NCBI GenBank assembly: GCA_015999765.1
Contig: JAECQR010000005.1
Location: forward strand, 122,802-186,801
Direction of reading: 5' to 3'
Origin: Flavobacteriia bacterium
GTDB taxonomy: Bacteria > Bacteroidota > Bacteroidia > Flavobacteriales > Weeksellaceae
Length of the DNA stretch: 64,000 nucleotides
Position 1 is the first letter of the stretch; every line of letters begins with the position of its first letter. The notes beneath the pieces are model-generated. The model saw only the letters and a program-made list of their open reading frames with translations, was not told where the DNA came from and ran no database searches. The position numbers and the translations under genes were made by a program. Of this stretch, positions 52,430 to 61,057 are shown one piece after another.

Positions 52430-53659
52430 TTATTCAGATCTTAATGCTTCAATCGGCTTAATCCGGCTTGCTCTGTAGGCAGGAACAAACCCTGCAACCA
52501 AACCTGAAATCACCAAACTTATAAACGCAACGATAATTAAGCCCCAACCTACCGACGGATCTTTGATGAAGAATTTCTCCAAACTGTCGCCGATTAACGC
52601 AAGAGACATTACGCCCAGTCCAACTCCGATAAAGCCTGAAATTACGGTAATTACAACACTCTCCTGCATGATTAAGGCGACAATACTTCCCGGTTTCGCA
52701 CCGATGGCCTTTCTCACTCCTATTTCCTGTGTCCTTTCCTTTACAATATAAACCATGATGTTGCTGATACCGATGATTCCGGCTAGCAAAGTTCCCATAC
52801 CGATAAATCCAACAATTAAAGTGATAATGAACAGGAACTGAATCGTATCGCCCATATTCTTGGCATTGTTCCGTACAATAATCGCATTCTCATCATCAGG
52901 AGAAACTTTGTTTTTAGCCTTGAGTTCTTTCTGAAGCTGATCACCGTATTTTATTGCCTCATCGGGGGAAAGTTTGGTATCATAAGTGATGAAAATAGAA
53001 CTTACCGTATCCGAACCTTTTTTCATTTGCTGCAAAGTGGTGATGGGAACGGTAATCACCCGTTCTTCGAAATCGCCTCCATCATCCGAAAACACACCGA
53101 TAACTTTAAAAAAGGTACCATTGATGTCAAGATCTTTTCCTACAGGACTTCCGTCTTTAATCAAATCGCGCTGAACCATTCTGCCAATTACAGCTACATT
53201 TTGCTTTAGGCTGAGATCCCTGTTGTTGAGATAACGGCCTTCTGTAAGTTTGCGGTTTTCAATAATTACTTCCTCAGGATTCGCGCCGCTGATCTGGTAA
53301 CTGCCGCTTTCTTTGCCGTATTTCACGATCATATTGGTAGAATATCTCGGGGTTGCACTTTCCATTTTGGCAGGATCAGATTTTACTGCCTGCTCGTAGT
53401 CATCATTTTTAAGGATAATCTGGCGGTCAGACTGCAGGCCTCCATAAGCGATGGTGGTTTTACCCGTGAATATTGAGATTAAATTGGAAGCATCGCGGGT
53501 AAAACCTTCGGTAAAAGCGTTTTTAAGCCCGGTTCCAATTCCGAAAAGCACGATGAAAATAAAAAGACCCAGTGCCACCGTGAATCCAGAAAGTACCGTC
53601 CGCAGAAGGTTGCTGCGAATCGACTCAAAAATTTCTCTCCATCGGTCTAAATCAAACAT
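52430..53659 (-). CDS. MacB-type ABC permease (FtsX-like), first copy
   Basis: It has the same architecture as the next gene: helix 1 with SNLLRTVLSGFTVALGLFIF, a periplasmic domain (about 45-270), and three C-terminal helices with ERTQEIGVRKAIGAKPGS and the end IKPIEALRSE. The length is 409. Two different half-permeases with a stand-alone ATPase form a split MacB, unlike E. coli MacB, where the ATPase is fused. The start is 15 nt after the ATPase gene. Confidence 0.93.
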   Translation of the reverse strand: MFDLDRWREIFESIRSNLLRTVLSGFTVALGLFIFIVLFGIGTGLKNAFTEGFTRDASNLISIFTGKTTIAYGGLQSDRQIILKNDDYEQAVKSDPAKMESATPRYSTNMIVKYGKESGSYQISGANPEEVIIENRKLTEGRYLNNRDLSLKQNVAVIGRMVQRDLIKDGSPVGKDLDINGTFFKVIGVFSDDGGDFEERVITVPITTLQQMKKGSDTVSSIFITYDTKLSPDEAIKYGDQLQKELKAKNKVSPDDENAIIVRNNAKNMGDTIQFLFIITLIVGFIGMGTLLAGIIGISNIMVYIVKERTQEIGVRKAIGAKPGSIVALIMQESVVITVISGFIGVGLGVMSLALIGDSLEKFFIKDPSVGWGLIIVAFISLVISGLVAGFVPAYRASRIKPIEALRSE

Positions 53660-53674
53660 GCTGTTGTATTTGGA

Positions 53675-54367
53675 TTAAGCGAGAACGCGTTGGGTAATGA
53701 ATTCATCACTTTCGATAATTCCGTCTTTTAAAATCACGTTTCTTTTGGTTTCAGCGGCAACATCGGGCTCGTGGGTCACCACGATTATGGTTTTTCCTTC
53801 GCGGTTGATTTCCTGAAGGAGTTTCATAATATCATAAGTAGTTTTCGAATCCAGCGCTCCGGTAGGTTCATCGGCAAGGATTATTTTCGGATCTGTAATC
53901 AATGCTCTTGCAATTGCAACCCTCTGTTTCTGCCCACCCGACAGTTCATTAGGCAGGTGAGTTGCCCATTCTGCAAGTCCTACTTTTTCCAGATACTCCA
54001 GAGCTTTTTGATTGCGCTCTTTGCGTGAAACATTCTGATAGTAGAGTGGCAGTGCAACATTTTCCAACGCTGTTTTGTAACCTATAAGATTGAAGGACTG
54101 GAAAATAAATCCCAGAAATTTGCTTCGGTACTCCGCAGCCTTTACTTCAGATAAATCTTCGATTGGAATCCCGTCCAGATTATAAACTCCGCTATCTTTT
54201 TCATCCAGAATCCCAATAATATTAAGGAGTGTAGATTTTCCGGAGCCGGAACTACCCATAATCGAAACGAATTCGCCCTCGCCAATGCTTAGGTTTATTC
54301 CTTTCAGAACGTGCAGTTTGCTCTTTCCTGTATCGTAAGATTTATGTAAGTCCTTTATTACTACCAT
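53675..54367 (-). CDS. MacB/LolD-type ABC transporter ATPase
   Basis: A 230-residue ATPase with Walker [11 protein letters not shown]-loop FIFQSFNLI, signature [12 protein letters not shown], Walker [13 protein letters not shown] and H-loop VVTHEPDVA. The [12 protein letters not shown] and GALD spellings are those of the MacB/LolD group. It is the first gene of a four-gene operon of the efflux or lipoprotein-handling type. The promoter should lie in the 421-nt gap shared with nrdB. Confidence 0.95.
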   Translation of the reverse strand: MVVIKDLHKSYDTGKSKLHVLKGINLSIGEGEFVSIMGSSGSGKSTLLNIIGILDEKDSGVYNLDGIPIEDLSEVKAAEYRSKFLGFIFQSFNLIGYKTALENVALPLYYQNVSRKERNQKALEYLEKVGLAEWATHLPNELSGGQKQRVAIARALITDPKIILADEPTGALDSKTTYDIMKLLQEINREGKTIIVVTHEPDVAAETKRNVILKDGIIESDEFITQRVLA

Positions 54368-54788
54368 GAATCGGTGGGATTAGTTTTAAAGATAAGTAGA
54401 AAAAAGTATTTGTTTGTTACAACCGGCTATTATCTTTTCCGGAAAGTTGCTGTTTAACTGTTAGTACCCAATAAACATAGTATTTTTAGTAAATGTTTAA
54501 TGTAAAGGGGCCTGTAATATCGTGTTTCACTTATCAGTCCCCGCAAAATCACTATCAGCGCAAGGTCTGTGTGATTGTGGAAAACTTTTACCGCTTAAAG
54601 TCAGACTTTTAATTTTTATCGCTTTCAGTATCACATTCTATTCTATACTTTTGTGATTCACGCTTAGAAAAACATTAAACATTAATTTCAAACAAATCTG
54701 CTTCGTAACAAATTGTGAAACAGTGAGTTATGATTGTAATGTTTTGCTGGAGTTTTACGTTGTAATTCATTTATAAATTCAATCTGAT
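54368..54788. other. 421-nt gap between divergent efflux operon and nrdB
   Basis: No ORF of note. A candidate nrdB -7 element TACTTTTG is at 54646-54653, which would leave a leader of about 130 nt. TATCTTTA, a weak element, precedes the ATPase gene on the minus strand. The leader has several TGTGA motifs (near 54562, 54653, 54718), one in the palindrome GTGATTCAC (54653-54661). I could not find a clear NrdR box or a known riboswitch. Confidence 0.5.
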
Positions 54789-55763
54789 ATGGGAATTTTT
54801 GACAAAAGAGTAAGTTATAAACCGTTCGAATATCCGGAGATTCTGCAGTTTGTGGAAGCCATCAACAAGTCGTTTTGGGTACATTCTGAAGTTGATTTTA
54901 CGGCGGATGTTCAGGATTTTCAGTCTCAGCTGGAGCCGCACGAAAAAAATGCGATCAAAAACGCTCTTTTGGCCATTGCCCAAATCGAAGTTTCTGTAAA
55001 AACATTCTGGGGAAATCTTTATAATCATATGCCTAAGCCGGAACTCAACGGTTTGGGTTCTACTTTCGCGGAATGCGAATTCCGGCATTCTGAAGCTTAT
55101 TCCCGTTTGCTGGAAGTGTTGGGTTATAACGATGCCTTCAATCAGGTTGTAGAAATTCCTGCCATCAAAAAAAGAATTGATTTTCTTTCAAATGTTCTGA
55201 AACACGCCAATTCAACGACTCCGAAAGAATATGTTTCGTCATTATTGCTTTTCAGTATTTTGATTGAAAACGTTTCCCTCTTTTCTCAGTTTGCGATTAT
55301 TTTATCGTTTACAAGATTCAAAGGGTACATGAAAAATGTGAGCAACATTATCGCCTGGACTTCCGTAGATGAGCAGATTCACGCTAATGCGGGGATTTAT
55401 CTGATCAACAAAATCCGGGAAGAACAGCCGGAACTTTTAACCGATTCTGATATTGAGGATATTTACACGTTGGTTGATCATTCCATTACCGTAGAAGAAG
55501 AAATCCTGGACTGGATTTTCGAACTCGGCGAAATTGATAATTTCACAAAAGAAGACTTGCTGAACTTCATGAAGTTCCGTGTTGATGACAGTCTGAAGAA
55601 AATCGGCATGAAAACCCGCTACAACATATCACCTGAACAGTACAGACCGATGATCTGGTTTGAAGAGGAAGTTTTCGCCAATTCAATGGATGATTTCTTC
55701 GCGAAAAGACCGGTTGATTATACCAAGCACGACAAGAGTATTACCGAGAACGATTTGTTTTAG
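54789..55763 (+). CDS. nrdB: Class I ribonucleotide reductase, small (radical) subunit
   Basis: A ferritin-like diiron protein that makes the radical for dNTP synthesis. Ligands are visible as E67, then E97-F-R-H100 and, later, SVDEQIHANAG. The radical tyrosine is expected at Y104 (E-x2-H-x3-Y as in E. coli E115, H118, Y122). The first ligand is Glu, where E. coli has Asp84. At 324 residues there is no N-terminal ATP-cone, unlike some flavobacterial NrdB proteins. It precedes nrdA, with a small ORF between. Confidence 0.95.
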   Translation: MGIFDKRVSYKPFEYPEILQFVEAINKSFWVHSEVDFTADVQDFQSQLEPHEKNAIKNALLAIAQIEVSVKTFWGNLYNHMPKPELNGLGSTFAECEFRHSEAYSRLLEVLGYNDAFNQVVEIPAIKKRIDFLSNVLKHANSTTPKEYVSSLLLFSILIENVSLFSQFAIILSFTRFKGYMKNVSNIIAWTSVDEQIHANAGIYLINKIREEQPELLTDSDIEDIYTLVDHSITVEEEILDWIFELGEIDNFTKEDLLNFMKFRVDDSLKKIGMKTRYNISPEQYRPMIWFEEEVFANSMDDFFAKRPVDYTKHDKSITENDLF

Positions 55764-55771
55764 GATTTGTT

Positions 55772-55990
55772 ATGGATTTAGATATATTAAAATTGATTCT
55801 TGAGTCTGAAAAGTTTAGTTTTTTAGCTGAGCTAAGCATCATATTTTTTATAATTATTTTGTTTACTCTTTTTGTTATTCATCTGTACAAAGTATTTACA
55901 GGACAGCAATCTAAATTTTGGGTGTCAGAAGTATTTGATTTAAAAAAAAAAATCCAAAATGCATTTAGGAAACAGAACAATATAATTTAA
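55772..55990 (+). CDS. Small single-helix membrane protein between nrdB and nrdA
   Basis: The 72-residue ORF starts 8 nt after nrdB. It has one strong helix (LSIIFFIIILFTLFVIHLY, about 22-40) and a basic C-terminus (DLKKKIQNAFRKQNN). It is more AT-rich than both neighbours. No family is recognised. It may be a real accessory gene or chance coding in AT-rich spacer. Confidence 0.5.
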   Translation: MDLDILKLILESEKFSFLAELSIIFFIIILFTLFVIHLYKVFTGQQSKFWVSEVFDLKKKIQNAFRKQNNII

Positions 55991-56035
55991 AAATATTTGG
56001 AAAACTAGTGGGTCGGAACAAAAACAAAAAGGACT

Positions 56036-56107
56036 TTTAGCCCCGATTGCAGCGGCATCCTTTTGCGGAGCGAAGTGAAGCAAAAGATATAGCGAAAAGC
56101 GGGACGG
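56036..56107 (+). repeat. Dispersed palindromic intergenic repeat, copy 2
   Basis: Blocks TAGCCCCGATTG, AGCGGCATCCTTTTGCGG, GTGAAGCAAAAGATAT and AGCGAAAAGCGGGAC follow the order of copy 1 at 19353-19427. Arms CTTTTGC (56060-56066) and GCAAAAG (56080-56086) enclose a 13-nt loop. It sits in the 205-nt gap before nrdA. Confidence 0.85.
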
Positions 56108-56195
56108 GTATTGAAAGAAAGCAGACTTTTCCTGCTCCCAAATAAAAAATTAGTAACGCAGAAAGCAAAGGCTGACTGCCCAAAAGCATACATAA

Positions 56196-57851
56196 ATGGA
56201 AGAAAATACAAACATCTGGTGGCTCAACGAAGAGTCCGAGCAAATGCTGAACCGCGGTTACCTTTTGAAAGGAGAAACCGTAAAAGGCGCCATCGAAAGA
56301 ATTACAACGGCCGCAGCCAAAAGATTATACAAACCTGAACTTCAGCCCGCTTTCGAGGAAATGATCACGAAAGGGTGGATCAGTTTTTCATCGCCGGTTT
56401 GGGCGAATATGGGAACGCAGCGCGGTTTGCCGATTTCGTGTTTCAACGTTCACGTTCCAGATAATATCGAAGGAATTACCCACAAACTGGGTGAAGTGAT
56501 TATGCAGACGAAAATCGGAGGCGGAACTTCGGGTTATTTCGGCGAGCTGAGAAACCGCGGGACTGCCGTAACCGACAACGGAAAATCTTCGGGTGCAGTT
56601 TCCTTCATGAAATTGTACGATACCGCGATGGATGTGGTTTCACAGGGCGGTGTTCGACGCGGAGCTTTCGCGGCGTATCTTGATATTGATCACGGCGATA
56701 TTGAAGAATTTCTATCGATTAAAGATATTGGAAGCCCGATTCAGAACCTGTTTACAGGAATCTGCGTTCCTGATTACTGGATGCAGGACATGATTGACGG
56801 TGATATGGACAAACGAAGAATCTGGGCCAGAGTTTTGGAAAGCCGTCAGCAGAAAGGTTTGCCTTATATTCTGTTTTCCGATAATGTGAACAGAAACAAG
56901 CCTCAGGTTTATAAAGATTTAGGAATGACGATCAACGCAAGTAATCTTTGCTCCGAAATCATGCTTCCGTCCAGTGCTGAGGAATCTTTCATCTGCTGTC
57001 TTTCTTCCATGAACCTTGAACTGTACGACGAATGGAAAGATACCAACGCAGTGAAACTGGCGATTTATTTCCTTGACGCGGTTTTATCTGAATTCATTGA
57101 AAAAACTGAAGGAAACTATTATTTAACCGGTGCCAGAAATTTCGCATTGCGTCACAGAGCGCTTGGTTTGGGCGTTTTGGGTTATCATTCTTATCTTCAG
57201 AAAAACATGATTCCGTTTGAAAGTTTTGAAGCCACTCAATTCAATGCCAGAGCTTTCAAACAGATCAAAGAACAGTCGATTGCGGCTTCTCAGGAATTAG
57301 CTAATATTTACGGCGAACCGGAATTGCTTAAAGGTTACGGAATGCGGAATACCACAACTATGGCGATTGCTCCTACAACTTCTAGTTCGGCGATTTTAGG
57401 TCAGACCTCTCCGGGAATTGAGCCTTTTGCTTCGAATTACTATAAAGCAGGTTTAGCGAAAGGAAACTTTATGCGCAAGAATAAATATCTGGCGAAATTA
57501 CTTCAGGAAAAAGGTCTCGATAACGAAGAAACCTGGAGAACAATTATGCTAAATCACGGTTCTGTACAGCATTTAAATGAATTAACCGAGGAGGAAAAAG
57601 CAGTTTTCAAAACGTTCAGAGAGATTTCTCCAATGGAAATTATTTCTCAGGCAGCGCAGAGACAGCAATATATCGATCAGGCGCAGTCTCTGAATTTACA
57701 GATTCCGTCAACAATGCCGGTAAAAGATGTAAATTACCTGTACATCGAAGCATGGAAAAAAGGGGTAAAAACTTTATATTATCAAAGAAGTTCCTCGGTT
57801 TCCAAGGAAATGATGGTGAACTTTGTGACGTGCTCGAGTTGTGAAGCTTAA
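56196..57851 (+). CDS. nrdA: Class I ribonucleotide reductase, large (catalytic) subunit, no ATP-cone
   Basis: It reduces ribonucleoside diphosphates to deoxy forms. Active-site residues are visible: the Cys in LPISCFNV, N-L-C-S-E (thiyl Cys with Asn and Glu), the Cys pair in ESFICCLSS, the tandem tyrosines in TLYYQRSSS, and the C-terminal redox pair CSSCEA. The N-terminus (EENTNIWWLNEESEQML) starts directly with the ten-stranded barrel; the ATP-cone is missing, and the protein is 551 residues. With no cone in NrdB either, the overall-activity site appears absent. Confidence 0.95.
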   Translation: MEENTNIWWLNEESEQMLNRGYLLKGETVKGAIERITTAAAKRLYKPELQPAFEEMITKGWISFSSPVWANMGTQRGLPISCFNVHVPDNIEGITHKLGEVIMQTKIGGGTSGYFGELRNRGTAVTDNGKSSGAVSFMKLYDTAMDVVSQGGVRRGAFAAYLDIDHGDIEEFLSIKDIGSPIQNLFTGICVPDYWMQDMIDGDMDKRRIWARVLESRQQKGLPYILFSDNVNRNKPQVYKDLGMTINASNLCSEIMLPSSAEESFICCLSSMNLELYDEWKDTNAVKLAIYFLDAVLSEFIEKTEGNYYLTGARNFALRHRALGLGVLGYHSYLQKNMIPFESFEATQFNARAFKQIKEQSIAASQELANIYGEPELLKGYGMRNTTTMAIAPTTSSSAILGQTSPGIEPFASNYYKAGLAKGNFMRKNKYLAKLLQEKGLDNEETWRTIMLNHGSVQHLNELTEEEKAVFKTFREISPMEIISQAAQRQQYIDQAQSLNLQIPSTMPVKDVNYLYIEAWKKGVKTLYYQRSSSVSKEMMVNFVTCSSCEA

Positions 57852-57867
57852 GCCTTACTGATAAAAC

Positions 57868-57896
57868 AAAAACCGCAGAATTTCTGCGGTTTTTTT
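57868..57896. terminator. Bidirectional terminator after nrdA
   Basis: The stem AAAACCGCAGA / TCTGCGGTTTT has an ATT loop with A-run and T-run flanks. It also serves the convergent DUF72 gene. Confidence 0.92.
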
Positions 57897-57909
57897 GTGG
57901 ATCTATTTC

Positions 57910-58794
57910 TTAAAATTTCGTCTTCACATCAGCCATTTCCGGGATATGAATTGATGTTCCGAATTCTTTATTTAAGTTTTCAATAAAATAGGCTGAAAGC
58001 AGCGGCGAGGCTTTTTCAATGTTCTGGTGAACAAAGAAATAAAGTTTTTCCAAACCTTCTTCTTTCCATGTTTTTATTCTTTCAATCCAGTCGTCGAGTC
58101 TTGTGTAATCGCTCTCTGCGTTTGCACCGACATAACGGATAAACGCGACAGGCGTGGTAAGCCTCATGTGCAGCATATCCCTTCGTCCGGCAGTATCTAC
58201 AATAATGTTTGTGATTTTATGTTTTTCAAAAAGATCACATATTTTATTAAAAATCTCTTGATCAGTAAACCATTCGTTATTGCGGAGTTCTATGGCAAGC
58301 GGTACCTCTTTCGGCCATTCCTGAACAAATTTTTCTAGCCTTTCGTAATCTTTCGGCTTGAAATTGTCGTGAAGCTGCAGAAAAACCATCCCCAATTTTT
58401 CATCGAAATTTAAAACTGCAGTTGCAAACTGGGTCACGACATCAGTAATATTCAAAAGTCTCCGGAAGTGGGAAACGGTATTGGTGATTTTAGGAAAAAA
58501 TTTAAAATCTGCCGGTGTTTTTTCTTTCCAGGTCTGCACCTGCTCGGGACTCGGCATTCCGTAAAATGTTGCATTAAGTTCGATGGAATTAAACTGGGTT
58601 CCGTAATAGGTAAGTTCGTCTTTGGTACCTTTCGGATAAAATCCTTTAAGGTCGGTTTTGTTCCATTTTGCACATCCTATGGAGATTTCCAGGTTTCTAG
58701 ATTTAGATTTTTTCAGGATTTCTGAAGTTTTCTGGTGATCCTTTGGGAGGGTAAAATCGATATTTGAAGGATCTTCAACTTGTCCGAATTTCAT
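57910..58794 (-). CDS. DUF72 family protein (YecE-like)
   Basis: A TIM-barrel-like protein of 294 residues with the DUF72 motifs ISIGCAKWNKTDLKGFYP (about 37-54), FNSIELNATFYGMPS, FKFFPKITNTVSHF and AIELRNNEWF. The function of the family is unknown; a hydrolase or isomerase role has been guessed from the fold. It converges on nrdA and is divergent from the histidine kinase gene. Confidence 0.93.
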   Translation of the reverse strand: MKFGQVEDPSNIDFTLPKDHQKTSEILKKSKSRNLEISIGCAKWNKTDLKGFYPKGTKDELTYYGTQFNSIELNATFYGMPSPEQVQTWKEKTPADFKFFPKITNTVSHFRRLLNITDVVTQFATAVLNFDEKLGMVFLQLHDNFKPKDYERLEKFVQEWPKEVPLAIELRNNEWFTDQEIFNKICDLFEKHKITNIIVDTAGRRDMLHMRLTTPVAFIRYVGANAESDYTRLDDWIERIKTWKEEGLEKLYFFVHQNIEKASPLLSAYFIENLNKEFGTSIHIPEMADVKTKF

Positions 58795-58849
58795 AAATGA
58801 TGCTTTAAAAATAATTCTGAAAGTTAATAAATTTTTAATACAGAATGAT

Positions 58850-58857
58850 TAGATTTG
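58850..58857 (+). promoter_or_regulatory. -7 element of histidine kinase gene
   Basis: TAGATTTG ends 4 nt before the ATG at 58862 (7 nt before the second ATG). Confidence 0.5.
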
Positions 58858-58861
58858 TGTA

Positions 58862-60631
58862 ATGATGAAAATTTACTCTGTTCTATTTATCCTGATTTTT
58901 TATTCGGCTGCTTTTGGGCAGAACGGTTTTAAAGAATTGAAAAACAGGGTAGAAGAGAAAATGATTCATTCACAAAACCGCGAATCTTTAGCCCTTATAA
59001 ATTCGAATTATTCTAATTTTCAGGGGGATCAAAAAACAGAGCTCGGCGTTATTAAGATAGAAATTCTGAACGAACTGGCTTTGGTAGATGAAGCCTTTTC
59101 GCTCTCTCAGGATATTCTCTCAAAACCAAACCTTCCAACTGATTTAAAACTGCGGACACATTTGCAGCGTGCACTTATTTTCGAAACAGCAATGAAGAAA
59201 AAAAGCTGTAAAGATGAGCTGGCCAAGGCTGCATCGATCCTCAATAAATATCCTGAACTCAAACCGGCAAATTACACCTATTTTCTCATCAGGCAGGCTT
59301 CCTATCTGCGGATTTTCGATGATCACAAAAAGGCATTCAGTGTTGCTGTAGAAGCTGAAAAATATGCCGAAAAGATAAACGATAACAAGAACGGTGCAAT
59401 GCTGAATATCGCTTTGGGATTCAGTTCTTTCGAAAAGCCCCGCGAAGCGCTTCAATATTTCCGGAAAGCGCTTCAGCTTTATAAGAATTATAAGAATTAT
59501 AACGGTATTGCTGCAATGTATAATAACATCAGTGAATTTTACATTGGGCAGGATGATTACAGATCAGCCAACAGATATGCGGATTCCGCCATTGCAGTAG
59601 TGCCAAGGGTTGAAATCTTTTATATTATAGGTCAGGTTTACAATACCAAAAGCAAGATTTTAGAACATCAGAAAAACTATTTGGCGGCGTTCCATCATTA
59701 TAAAATAGCTACTGAATGGAATGAGAAGACTAATGTAGAGCAGCGGGACTTGAAAGTTCAGGAACTGGATCTGCTGTATAACTCACAAAAAAATAAAATA
59801 CGCCAGGCCGAGCTGGAAAATGACATGGTAAGTACCCAAAAATGGAACAGTTTACTTACGCTCCTCATTTCTCTGCTGGTGATTTTTATACTTCTTCTGC
59901 TATACTCCCTGCGGCTGCTGTCGAAAACCAAGAAAAAAATCGAGTTTCAGAAACAAAGTATTTTTGCTAAAAATGCAGTATTGAAGAGAAATGTACACGA
60001 AAAGGAATTTCTGGTGCGCGAACTGAATCACAGGGTGAAAAACAATCTTGCGGTTATTTTAAGTCTGATCGGTTTTCAGAAAGATGAAACGCAGAATGTG
60101 CTGTATAAACACAAGATCGAGCAGCTCTATCTTCGGATCAATACTATTGCACTTGGGCATAACCTCTTTTCCTATAACATGAACAGTTTCGAGAAATCCA
60201 CGGTGGAAATCAAAGAATATTCCGAGAAAATTTTCGAGTCTCACTTAGCGGGTTTTCCCAAAGAACTGCAGGTTCAAAACGATTTGCAGGAAATACTGCT
60301 CCCTGTTGATAAAGGGCTTTCTTATGGATTACTGCTGAATGAACTCGTGACTAATTCTCTGAAACATGCCGCGCCAGCACCGGGTCAGCCACTGAAAATT
60401 TCACTTGACGTAAAAGAAAATAACGGTGTGGCTCATATGAAGTACTGCGATAACGGCGTCTTTTTCGGAATCAATGATGGCAGCAACTCGCTGGGACATT
60501 ATATTATCGATGCTATGGTGCAGCAGCTCGACGGCACATTCGAAAGAGAGGATTCCTGCTATCGTATCGTTTTTTCTGTTGACGGCAAAGCTTCTACCCA
60601 GGCTGAAAAAATAATATCGCTAAAACGGTGA
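58862..60631 (+). CDS. TPR sensor histidine kinase (HisKA_2 type)
   Basis: A signal-like N-terminus (IYSVLFILIFYSAAFGQ) precedes about six TPR repeats in the periplasm (EALQYFRKALQLYKNYKNY, YRSANRYADSAIAVV). One helix follows (LLTLLISLLVIFILLLLYSL, about 330-350), then a coiled coil. The HisKA_2 dimerisation box VRELNHRVKNNLAVILSLIG has phospho-acceptor His390. The ATPase domain has GLLLNELVTNSLKHA (N box) and YCDNGVFF (G1). No response regulator gene is nearby, so it is an orphan. Length 589. The ATG pair at 58862/58865 leaves the exact start open. Confidence 0.92.
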   Translation: MMKIYSVLFILIFYSAAFGQNGFKELKNRVEEKMIHSQNRESLALINSNYSNFQGDQKTELGVIKIEILNELALVDEAFSLSQDILSKPNLPTDLKLRTHLQRALIFETAMKKKSCKDELAKAASILNKYPELKPANYTYFLIRQASYLRIFDDHKKAFSVAVEAEKYAEKINDNKNGAMLNIALGFSSFEKPREALQYFRKALQLYKNYKNYNGIAAMYNNISEFYIGQDDYRSANRYADSAIAVVPRVEIFYIIGQVYNTKSKILEHQKNYLAAFHHYKIATEWNEKTNVEQRDLKVQELDLLYNSQKNKIRQAELENDMVSTQKWNSLLTLLISLLVIFILLLLYSLRLLSKTKKKIEFQKQSIFAKNAVLKRNVHEKEFLVRELNHRVKNNLAVILSLIGFQKDETQNVLYKHKIEQLYLRINTIALGHNLFSYNMNSFEKSTVEIKEYSEKIFESHLAGFPKELQVQNDLQEILLPVDKGLSYGLLLNELVTNSLKHAAPAPGQPLKISLDVKENNGVAHMKYCDNGVFFGINDGSNSLGHYIIDAMVQQLDGTFEREDSCYRIVFSVDGKASTQAEKIISLKR

Positions 60632-60635
60632 CAGT

Positions 60636-60932
60636 CTATGCCAAAAATTCGATTTCCTTATCCGTGAAATTGCCTTTTTCTACAAGCTTATTCATGGTTT
60701 TAAGCATTTTTTTTCTGAGTTTGGCGAGTCTGCGGATATTTTTATCCTCACTGTAATCGAAAATGTTGTCCTCAAACGAAAAAGTGTCACCCTCTTTGAA
60801 CGAAATATTGTGCTCCTTCATCTCCTTCAGCAGCATAAGGTTGGTCATGGTTTCCAGCAGCGCATATTCTGTTGTAGCCATTTCTTTTAAAGACTTCAGG
60901 ATCTGTTTTTTATATTTCTTCTTAGCTTTCAT
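60636..60932 (-). CDS. Small charged protein of unknown function
   Basis: Lys/Glu-rich, mostly helical, 98 residues from ATG 60932 (MKAKKKYKKQILKSLKEMAT). No signal or membrane helix. A TTACTTTG element (minus strand, about 60952-60959) lies between this ATG and the in-frame start at 60980, which argues for the shorter form. It converges on the kinase gene with a 4-nt gap. No family is recognised. Confidence 0.7.
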   Translation of the reverse strand: MKAKKKYKKQILKSLKEMATTEYALLETMTNLMLLKEMKEHNISFKEGDTFSFEDNIFDYSEDKNIRRLAKLRKKMLKTMNKLVEKGNFTDKEIEFLA

Positions 60933-61042
60933 ATCGTATATTTTTGAGTGTTGCAAAGTAAGGATTTTAAAGTGAATCACCTAAAGATATTGACTTAATA
61001 TTGGATGATTTAAAAGGCGAAGATTCCGGGAAATAAATTCAT

Positions 61043-61050
61043 TATCTTTG
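61043..61050 (+). promoter_or_regulatory. -7 element of ECF sigma gene
   Basis: TATCTTTG ends 7 nt before the ATG at 61058. The upstream -33 is not clear. Confidence 0.55.
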
Positions 61051-61057
61051 TTTCGAT

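Noticed and set aside
56005..56243. Two small minus-strand ORFs around 56.0-56.2 kb
   Set aside because: They are translations of the palindromic repeat and the nrdA start read backwards.
60933..60980. Longer start for the small charged protein (from 60980)
   Set aside because: A TTACTTTG promoter-like element lies between that start and ATG 60932, and the added residues look non-coding.
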